From NCBI GenBank assembly GCA_025201845.1, contig MU603990.1, positions 80,158 to 101,718 on the forward strand: 21,561 nucleotides of DNA. Reading direction: 5' to 3'. The translations under genes were made by a program, and so were the position numbers. Under the pieces are notes generated by a model that was not told where the DNA came from, ran no database searches, and worked only from the letters and a program-made list of their open reading frames with translations. Shown piece after piece: positions 15,316-21,561 of the stretch (position 1 is its first letter; every line of letters begins with the position of its first letter). The DNA comes from Martensiomyces pterosporus. Its lineage: Eukaryota; Kickxellomycota; Kickxellomycetes; Kickxellales; Kickxellaceae.

Positions 15316-17775
15316 TTAGTTTGTGCTGCTACCAATAAACGCTCTAACCTGTCTCATGTCCACAACTGCCAAGCCCCGCTCGCACACCATCGCCGCCTTG
15401 ATGCGCATGTTCCTATCGTCAGTGACAAGCACTGCACACGGCATTCGCTGGCCATGTGGGCTGCCTTTCTTCAGCGCTCCGTCAACGCTGCGGCTGGTAT
15501 CGATGATCACGTCATCCATCGATTTGCTGAGTGCAAACACCTCTGATACAATCCCCAGGCTGTACACGGTGGATCCGCTGCTAGTGCACACATCGAGCGA
15601 CAGCGCTGGCAGCAGACTGCCGGTTGGGCCCCAGCCATCGAATCTGGCCTCAATCAGCTTAACGGCCATCGCGGCCAGTCTGTTCTTCTCAGCGGGGCCA
15701 CCGGTAAGCCCCCGGAGCTCTTGCAGAACAGCCAGCGGAACTACCACGCGCCAGCCTCTCTCCATAACACTCGCGATGAGCCGCAGGTCGTTCAGGTAGC
15801 AGTTGGTATCGAATATGAACTTGCTTCCTGGCACCAGCAGACTCAGTGGCGACTCGCCGTGGGTGTTCCTGCCAGACCTTCTGTCTCCGTGCCTCGGCAG
15901 GTGGTTTCGCTGCTGCGTCGGCTGCAGCTGCTGCTGTGTGTTGCTCAATGACACATTCGCCATCTTGGATTCCAGGAGGTCGCTGCAGTCGCCTCTGTCA
16001 AAGGACTGAATCGCGCCACTGCCAGTATCAAAGACGCCATCTCGGATTTGGAGCTGCGGCCACTTGCTATGGGCGGCCATTTCTTCCGCAAGCATCAAAA
16101 CCCGTGCTACGCGCTGCTCAGTATCGCGCTCTCCAGCTCTCGTCACCACCAGATCTCCCTCGCAAGGCGAGTCCTCGCAAACCCCGAATGGCCGGATCCA
16201 GCGGTTTCCATACAGAGCCAAATCCTCAGGGAGCGGCGTGTGGCGGTAGTCGTTGGGGCTGCCGGCAATAACGTGAGTGCTCAGCAGGAGCAGACGGTTG
16301 AATGAGCGAGCTAGTGCAGACAACACAGTAGTGGGCTTGCCGGTCCCCTGGCACAGCGCATCGCCCAAGCTCTGCTGCAACTGCTGCCGCTCAGTTGTAG
16401 GATAGAGGGAAACCTGCATAATAACTGCCATATACGACAGCGCAAAGTCCAGCTCGCCGCTGTCTTCTGCTGGCACTCTAGTCTTGTCCATGATTACCCC
16501 AGCACATACGTCCAGCGTCGCAGCAATGGCACGGATAGCGCACTGCGACTCGACAGACACCGCATCGGATGCGTAATTGCTGCCAGACTTGCTGTACATG
16601 TGAAGTGCCGTCAGGTCCAGGATGGCCACACGAGTACCGAATCTGGACGATGACGAGCGGCCAATGCGCGCAATGAGCACGGGCAAGTACGCTGAGTGGA
16701 GCCACTGGTCAAGCTGGTCCAAGCCGATCTTTGTGAACAGCATGCTGTGCAGATGCAGACACACAAGCTGCCACACCAAGTCCAGCTCTGAATCACCGAC
16801 GCCATCGGGCAAAACATTCTTGATCCAGGCAGCTTCTCCTGCTGGCTGCCCCCGCGCTTCCTTTTCAGGCGATATCTCGAGCATGCTGGCTTTCTCAATG
16901 CCCAGCTTCTTGCGCAGCTGCTGCTCGGACGTGCTCAGGCAGGCCAGCATGCATTCGCGCGAGGACATGAAGGGGCGGTTAACGTTCAGGCTGCGGCAGT
17001 CGTAGTAAAAGCTTAGCAGCAGGGATTTGGGGCGGTAGAGCACCGAGATGACATGGTACAGCTTGCCGTTGTGTGGGCTGATTCGGCCACCCCATCGGTA
17101 CAGGTCCAGCGCCTTGCACCATGTGTTCTCGGAGCCAAGTCCATGCAGCCACTGGTACCGGTACAGATCGCCCAAGTACTCTTTGAGTTTTCCCCTCTCC
17201 CCACACGCCTTAGCCCCGTCGTTGATTGATAGCCTCTCCCGACCTGGGTGGCTGCTGTTTGCGGCTCCAGAGAGCAAGACATCGATGGATGTGTACAGCG
17301 ACAGCGATTTGCGCAAAAAGTCGCTGAATCTCTTTTTGGTATTCGCAAGCAAGGAGGCTGTCTGCTCGCCCTCGCCCTCACTCTGGGCCACCTGCTGTTG
17401 CAATGCGGCACTCGATTTTCGGTGCCGACGTAGGACCTGGCGATACAAGTCGACTACGGGATACACGGCGCCATGCCATGACCGATCGAGCACGCCCTTC
17501 TCCACCGCACACTGTATATCCGACTGAAACACAGCCAGCGAGGCCTGGAGCACTCTGGTGTAGGGCCGCTCCAGCGCACTCCAAAATCTGTCAAGCTCTT
17601 CCTTGCTGGTGCAAAACGCAGAATCGCACTGCTGTCGCAATACGTCATCGACACAACGCATTTCACCGTGCAGTTTGGCTTGGCGCTCGTAGCCCTCTAG
17701 TTGTGACAGTAACCGGGCGTCATTATTGGCGCTGCCATTATTTGGTCCGGGGGATTCGCTCACCCTCCCGCTCAT
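15316..17775 (-). CDS. EST1/SMG6-like protein with C-terminal PIN nuclease domain
   Basis: The frame is 819 codons, intronless. The N-terminal half is an EST1/SMG5-7 14-3-3-like TPR domain: EYLGDLYRYQWLHG (199-212), the AxDLYRWGGRISPHNGKLYHV repeat (about 222-242) and SFYYDCRSLNVNRPFMSSRE (255-274). The C-terminal 168 residues are a PIN domain with FDTN (D656), LQEL (E686), SMDDVI (D754/D755) and TDDRNMRIKA (D786/D787), matching the acidic cluster of human SMG6. In animals SMG6 is the endonuclease of nonsense-mediated mRNA decay, and EST1 proteins also bind telomerase. All expected acidic residues are kept, so nuclease activity is likely. SMG6 versus a fungal EST1-like (ESL) paralogue is not resolvable. 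No canonical exon-junction-binding motif was looked for successfully at the N-terminus. Confidence 0.88.
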   Translation of the reverse strand: MSGRVSESPGPNNGSANNDARLLSQLEGYERQAKLHGEMRCVDDVLRQQCDSAFCTSKEELDRFWSALERPYTRVLQASLAVFQSDIQCAVEKGVLDRSWHGAVYPVVDLYRQVLRRHRKSSAALQQQVAQSEGEGEQTASLLANTKKRFSDFLRKSLSLYTSIDVLLSGAANSSHPGRERLSINDGAKACGERGKLKEYLGDLYRYQWLHGLGSENTWCKALDLYRWGGRISPHNGKLYHVISVLYRPKSLLLSFYYDCRSLNVNRPFMSSRECMLACLSTSEQQLRKKLGIEKASMLEISPEKEARGQPAGEAAWIKNVLPDGVGDSELDLVWQLVCLHLHSMLFTKIGLDQLDQWLHSAYLPVLIARIGRSSSSRFGTRVAILDLTALHMYSKSGSNYASDAVSVESQCAIRAIAATLDVCAGVIMDKTRVPAEDSGELDFALSYMAVIMQVSLYPTTERQQLQQSLGDALCQGTGKPTTVLSALARSFNRLLLLSTHVIAGSPNDYRHTPLPEDLALYGNRWIRPFGVCEDSPCEGDLVVTRAGERDTEQRVARVLMLAEEMAAHSKWPQLQIRDGVFDTGSGAIQSFDRGDCSDLLESKMANVSLSNTQQQLQPTQQRNHLPRHGDRRSGRNTHGESPLSLLVPGSKFIFDTNCYLNDLRLIASVMERGWRVVVPLAVLQELRGLTGGPAEKNRLAAMAVKLIEARFDGWGPTGSLLPALSLDVCTSSGSTVYSLGIVSEVFALSKSMDDVIIDTSRSVDGALKKGSPHGQRMPCAVLVTDDRNMRIKAAMVCERGLAVVDMRQVRAFIGSSTN
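15334..15339 (+). terminator. Candidate polyadenylation signal of oxygenase gene
   Basis: AATAAA lies 45 bp downstream of the oxygenase stop and inside the last codons of the opposing SMG6-like gene. If used, the two mature transcripts overlap at their 3' ends. Confidence 0.5.
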
Positions 17776-18151
17776 AGCACAACAGGTCTGGAGAGGGAAA
17801 GAGCATACAATGGCACAAGGAGAAACACGACTATATATTAGCGAGGATTATCGATGCGTTGCAGGTATGGATGATTAAAGATGCGGATATGGACGCTGCA
17901 CACGCACTGCTTCTGACACCACTGTGCAGTTAACAAAGGGGCCATCGATACCGTATTATTGGCTCGATTAGGGTTTCGCGTGACCAGCTTAGGTGTCGCT
18001 TCGTGCACTTTCCAGCGATGCCTGGATCACACAAAATATAATGCCTGCTTCTGAAACCCAGTGATATCTTCCCTCACTTGAGGTTTGACTGCAGGGAGTG
18101 GTAGCTTGCTCAGTACATGTAGCAGTCTTTGCAAAAATTTGGTAAAGATAT
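17776..18151. other. Promoter-side gap between SMG6-like gene and right arm
   Basis: These 376 bp are the remaining upstream region of the SMG6-like gene before the right arm begins. No gene was recognised. A single TTAGGG at 17968-17973 is not repeated. Confidence 0.5.
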
Positions 18152-18824
18152 GATGATGAGGGAGCCGATGTATTACCAGTAAACCTAACTAAAAGCCAAG
18201 AAACTAGAAGAGTCCCCGTAGCGGGGTCGGCTAAGGAGCACAAGAAACCATGTCGCTAGGGCGACAGGAAACTAAGCAAATGCATGCCGTCCCGCACAGG
18301 TGTCCAGAGGACATCCATGAGAGATAGCTATTGCACATGGAACCTCATACCACTCGGGAAGGCCTGTGAATAAAATTACCTAGGCACTGTTGTTGCTCCT
18401 TGTTGCCGGCCTCGCAACATGGACCTGCGAAACTCCCTGAACTCTAGATCGCGGTCGGCAAAGGTTCTTGGAAAAATAGGTACCCCATCTGTGGAGACTG
18501 TCTGGAGCCCGCTCTGTTGGTCGCGCACTAGCGAGTGGTCGTATGAGCTTGCCACCATATCTCTGAAAGTGGTACTTCCGAAGAGTCTGATGAACTATCT
18601 ATCCTTTCGTCCCGCTTGTAATCCTTTGCCCACTGCATCAAGCTGTCAAACTCAACTTGACAAGTTTTCTCCAAGTCATCAGAATCCATATTGCATTTGT
18701 CCATTATTCTCAGACCTCGCGCAACACACTGGCGCATGTTTATGTCACCAATCATAACTTGAAAGGATGCAAACAGTAGTGCTTTGCAGCACTGGCTTCT
18801 TGAGAACTCAGTAGTACTGGCCAT
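18152..18824 (-). mobile_element. Element d': repeat-family copy, 3' end at inner edge of right arm
   Basis: This is the mirror position of element d, minus-oriented, ending TACATCGGCTCCCTCATCATCATA. Its last ~230 bp differ from d at many positions and share variants with element b (for example GACGGCATGCATTTGCTTAG), so the 3' ends of d and d' are different family members. The TA-rich target after the tail also differs from that of d. Confidence 0.65.
18376..18824 (-). pseudogene. Frameshifted coding remnant of element d'
   Basis: This is the counterpart of 2258-2706, with the same 98-codon frame (18528-18824) and the same frame change before VASSYDHSLVRD. Amino-acid differences from the left copy include Glu/Gln, Val/Ala, Leu/Val and Asp/Ser in the first frame, and a cluster in the second (about FQTATAGGVPSFPK against LQTVSTDGVPIFPR). 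The last 26 codons are identical. Confidence 0.5.
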
Positions 18825-19062
18825 CTAGCAAGAATAGAAGAGATTGAGCAGAGACAACGGACACTATAGCAGCAAGATGTGGTAAGAGCCCCGCAAAGAA
18901 ATTCAAATGGCGAATACAGAATTGAGTGTAAATGTGCAGTGACTCTTCAAGAGTTGGTGGCTATGAGGCCTGTTAAGCGAAGATGAAAACTGTCCTGAAG
19001 AAAGCCAGGGAAGACTTGGCAAGGGCTGATCTTAAATGGTGAAAGAGAGGCAAGGAGTGATA

Positions 19063-19080
19063 AAGTGATTAGTGTAAGCA
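19063..19080. repeat. 18-bp target-site duplication (right arm, first member)
   Basis: AAGTGATTAGTGTAAGCA, mirror of 2002-2019, directly precedes element c' in sense orientation. Confidence 0.85.
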
Positions 19081-19243
19081 ACATGTTCTCTGGACACCTG
19101 TGAGGGACAGCGTGTGCTTGCTTAGCTTCCTGCTACCCTGGCGACATGGTTTCTTGTGTTTCTTAGCCGACGCTGCTATGGGGGCTCTTCTAATTTCTTG
19201 GTTCCAAGTTTACTGGAAATACATCGGCTCCATCATCATCAAG
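19081..19243 (+). mobile_element. Element c': 163-bp 5'-truncated retroelement copy (right arm)
   Basis: This is the mirror of 1839-2001, in sense orientation on the plus strand: it starts ACATGTTCTCTGG and ends TACATCGGCTCCATCATCATCAAG. Its presence at the same site with the same 18-bp duplication in both arms shows it predates the arm duplication or was copied by conversion. Confidence 0.8.
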
Positions 19244-19261
19244 AAGTGATTAGTGTAAGCA
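19244..19261. repeat. 18-bp target-site duplication (right arm, second member)
   Basis: Second perfect copy of AAGTGATTAGTGTAAGCA, immediately after the ATC tail of element c'. Confidence 0.85.
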
Positions 19262-19594
19262 GGTTGGCCGGATGGATATATTGGGGACATAGATCCTTAA
19301 CAAGGCGTGGATAACCGGAAATGGGGAGTATAGAAAGCGAAGAAAAGGCGAGCTGGCTCAGACCGCAGTCGCATGTGCGTCACTCCATCTGGATAACCAC
19401 CCTGTCGTGAAACCCAAGGACTAGCTGAACAATTCTGCTGCCTAAATTAAACTGAGAAACCCTGCTCAGGGCTACACCCTGGCTCAGATTTCTTTGACCA
19501 GCGGGTTTCTCCAAACGACGGTGGGCGCAGAGTACCGCCTGGGCTCTCTACATATGACGATGTTCGGGGTGAGTCTAAACTTGATGTAGCTAAA

Positions 19595-19810
19595 TGGTGA
19601 TGGAGCCGATGTATCTCCAATGAGCATAAGAAACCATGTCGCCAGAGTGACTGGAAACTAAGCAAATGCATGCCGTCCCGTACAGGTGTCCAGTGGACAT
19701 TCGTGAGAAATAGCCACTGCACATGAAAACCCATGCCATCCAGAGGAGCCCGTGAACAAAGCTACTTAGGCACTGCTGTGACCCCTTGCTGCCAACCGTA
19801 CTGCGACTCA
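19595..19810 (-). mobile_element. Element b': repeat-family 3' fragment (right arm)
   Basis: Exact mirror of element b, including the ~70-bp internal deletion before the terminal GATACATCGGCTCC. Confidence 0.6.
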
Positions 19811-19819
19811 GGATATTAG

Positions 19820-20307
19820 CGACTTCGCAATGATTGATAGATGCTGGGTGCACATGCTCACCTGCGCTCACGGCGAACAGGAGGCAGAGCCGCCACCTCC
19901 CAGCACCAGCGCGACCCCGGCAGCAGATGACATGAGTGCTCGCTTTGCTGCAGAGCGCCATGGCCACCTTGTCCTGGACCGGGGCTGGATTGACAACTTC
20001 AAGCAGGCCCTCGAACGGGACTATCGGCAATACAACCGCTCACTAAACCAAGTCTTTACATCAGAGTTCACTCACAGATGTAAGGTCACGTTCAGAGACG
20101 CGGTGGCAAGCGTGGACAACCGATCGCTAGTGCGCAACAAGCTACAGATCGACTGAGAATTCCGTTCCCTCATCCCGCCCGCCACCCGTCACAACATTAT
20201 GTGGTGACATGACTTCTTGTGCTCCTTAGCCGACCCCGCTATGAAGACTCTTCTAGCTTCTTGACTCTTAGTTAAGCTCATTGGGTAATACATCGGCTCC
20301 ATCATCA
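19820..20307 (+). mobile_element. Element a': repeat-family copy (right arm)
   Basis: Exact mirror of element a, in sense on the plus strand, with its tail CCATCATCA at about 20299-20307. Confidence 0.6.
19830..20156 (+). CDS. Repeat-encoded 108-aa frame in element a'
   Basis: Identical to the frame at 926-1252. It ends with the family segment TFRDAVASVDNRSLVRN and a stop, followed by the element's 3' untranslated region. Protein type not recognised. Confidence 0.4.
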   Translation: MIDRCWVHMLTCAHGEQEAEPPPPSTSATPAADDMSARFAAERHGHLVLDRGWIDNFKQALERDYRQYNRSLNQVFTSEFTHRCKVTFRDAVASVDNRSLVRNKLQID

Positions 20308-20698
20308 ACGTGATAAACACGAGATATAATCTACTCAATCTGAACAACAGAAACGGTCGTATTCAAAGGCTTAGTACTAAGAGGAAGAGGTCGAGAGGAT
20401 CCCTACGCAGTCAATGCCCAGATGTCTGTTTCATGGATATCATCAAAGCTGCATCTAAGCTGGCTGAGAGCTTAGTGTCGGCTGAAGAGTTGCTGCGGTA
20501 GCTTGAGCAGCTGCAGATGCCGTACATCATGTCTTTTGTGGTATATCGTGTATGCCATCTTGCATTAAAACATAACGAGAGGGCTCCATACATATCTGCC
20601 TGCTGGCGAAGCGCTCTCCCGCGATGGGTCAAGTGTCATGTCGCAAATAGCGGGTCATCGCGAACATCGATCGCAGCACCACAGTGGCGCTTTCCAAG

Positions 20699-21559
20699 CT
20701 AGTCATCATGTCTCACTCCATTGCAGTGCACCGCCTGCCATAATGCGCGGCAATACATTCCACACCTAGGGTGCAGGCTCACTGCGCATCCTACTACCGT
20801 CACCTGGTCAGCCAGCATGTCTCCCAGAGCTGACACCTCGCGTTGCAATTTGCACAGCGCCGCGGCGCAAGCTATAGCTGCGCTGCCAGAGTTGGTGCCA
20901 TCGACACTGCGCTCCATGTCACGTATCCCAGCTGCAACCAGCGCTAGCTCTTCCACGGGCGCCGGCCCTTTCACACGCACACTGGGGCATAATGCTGCCA
21001 ATTTGCCCATCACACGCTCGTACACGTCCTCGTACGCCCCGGTATTGAATGTGCCACACGCCTTCAACACATCCACGTACACCTCAGGTAGCTCCACAGC
21101 TCCCTGCACTGGTATGCACGGGCTCACGCGTGTCAGCATCTCGTAGTTGTACCGTCGGCACGTAAACGAGAACACGATTGAGCCCGCAACCATCCGCAGC
21201 ACACCCATCTGCCCGCAGTCAATAGCCACCTCCATAGCAAGCAGCTGGAACAGCATGCTCGCCCTAATCGCTCCTTCGCGCGGCAACCCTAGACTCAGGC
21301 AGGCGTTGAACGGCTCGCCTGCAGCCTCGTCCCGAGCTGCGTCAATTATATCGTTTGAAACGCATATTGCCAGGCACCCCAGTGCTCCCCACTTCGTGTT
21401 AGCAGGCTCGCCGTACACATGAGCAGACATGCACCCCGCCAGCCGGTCCTCCAGCCATTTGTCCACACCACTGCTCCGCAAAACAGTCCACTCTGGCATC
21501 CTGCCGGTTCGGCGCAGTTCCATCCTCAGCGCCTCTGTCTCCCGCATCGTCCACATACA
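20699..21559 (-). CDS. Arm-encoded protein with possible degenerate class I terpene-synthase C-terminal motifs (may be 5' partial)
   Basis: The frame is 285 codons from an ATG at 21556 and stays open to the window edge, so the true start may lie outside. Residues 68-84 (NDIIDAARDEAAGEPFN) resemble the NSE metal-binding motif (N/D)Dxx(S/T)xxx(E/D), with Asp in place of Ser/Thr. Residues 122-136 (MVAGSIVFSFTCRRY) have the spacing of the C-terminal WxxGNxxWxxxxxRY block of class I terpene synthases, with Met, Ser and Phe at the usual Trp, Asn and Trp positions and Arg-Tyr kept. An R-x-S-G stretch near residue 27 could fit the effector region. About 150 residues of unknown type follow, longer than a normal terpene synthase tail. 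Any DDxxD motif would lie upstream, outside the window. Catalytic function is doubtful, and it may be a relic or an unrelated helical protein. Confidence 0.4.
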   Translation of the reverse strand, partial: CMWTMRETEALRMELRRTGRMPEWTVLRSSGVDKWLEDRLAGCMSAHVYGEPANTKWGALGCLAICVSNDIIDAARDEAAGEPFNACLSLGLPREGAIRASMLFQLLAMEVAIDCGQMGVLRMVAGSIVFSFTCRRYNYEMLTRVSPCIPVQGAVELPEVYVDVLKACGTFNTGAYEDVYERVMGKLAALCPSVRVKGPAPVEELALVAAGIRDMERSVDGTNSGSAAIACAAALCKLQREVSALGDMLADQVTVVGCAVSLHPRCGMYCRALWQAVHCNGVRHDD

Positions 21560-21561
21560 CC

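Larger units (their letters stand above)
18152..21561. repeat. Right arm of long inverted repeat
   Basis: This is the reverse-complement copy of 1-2930, covering 18152-21081; 21082-21561 has no counterpart only because the left arm is truncated by the window. It holds the same element fragments in the same nesting, including the same 18-bp direct repeat pair. The two arms therefore share a history that postdates those insertions, or have been homogenised since. The inner end at 18152 is again the 3' end of a repeat-family element, but a different sequence variant from the left arm. Confidence 0.95.

Noticed and set aside
17968..17973. TTAGGG near the right arm, and TTTAGGGTTTT in the FPGS intron (about 7025), as telomeric repeats
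   Set aside because: Each is a single unit without tandem repetition, so neither supports a telomere or interstitial telomeric tract.
1..21561. The whole window as one giant transposon or linear plasmid with terminal inverted repeats and gene cargo
   Set aside because: The enclosed genes are essential single-copy housekeeping genes, no transposase or polymerase is present, and the inner edges of the arms are retroelement 3' ends.

Overview
The window looks like nuclear DNA of a fungus. Eight single-copy housekeeping-type genes are packed on both strands, with short intergenic gaps, GC-rich third positions and few, short GT-AG introns (three recognised, 121-245 bp). Sparse introns, a WHEP domain on histidyl-tRNA synthetase and an SMG6-type PIN nuclease suggest an early-diverging (zygomycete-grade) lineage, with Kickxellomycotina a reasonable guess. 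No single feature proves this.

Central unique segment, about 2931-18151, in order: ADE13 adenylosuccinate lyase (-), LEM3/CDC50 flippase subunit (-), folylpolyglutamate synthase (+, one intron), ribosomal protein uS8/RPS22 (+), MIC26/MIC27-family MICOS subunit (-, 7-codon first exon), cytosolic histidyl-tRNA synthetase (-, one intron), an isopenicillin-N-synthase-like 2OG/Fe(II) oxygenase (+), and an EST1/SMG6-like protein with a PIN nuclease domain (-). They do not form a pathway. ADE13 and FPGS both touch one-carbon/purine metabolism, but adjacency is probably incidental.

The segment is flanked by two long inverted arms. Bases 1-2930 are the reverse complement of 18152-21081 (mirror coordinates sum to 21082), without indels to at least about 2706. 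By eye the outer 2.24 kb is identical. The inner part is a patchwork of identical and diverged blocks, and the innermost 230 bp differs at roughly one base in five. The right arm runs on to the window edge, so the left arm probably continues beyond position 1.

Each arm holds several fragments of one repeat family. All share a 3' end, TACATCGGCTCC followed by a short variable (ATC)n tail, in both orientations. One 163-bp copy is flanked by a perfect 18-bp direct repeat, as expected for a 5'-truncated non-LTR retroelement inserted by target-primed reverse transcription. The outer part of each arm carries a GC-rich reading frame of at least 285 codons with a possible, degenerate resemblance to the C-terminal half of class I terpene synthases.

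The most interesting parts are the inverted arms (a possible 15-kb inversion switch or conversion tract, or an assembly artefact), the apparently undescribed retroelement family, the terpene-synthase-like frame, and the exon and start-codon architecture of FPGS, HTS1 and the MICOS gene.
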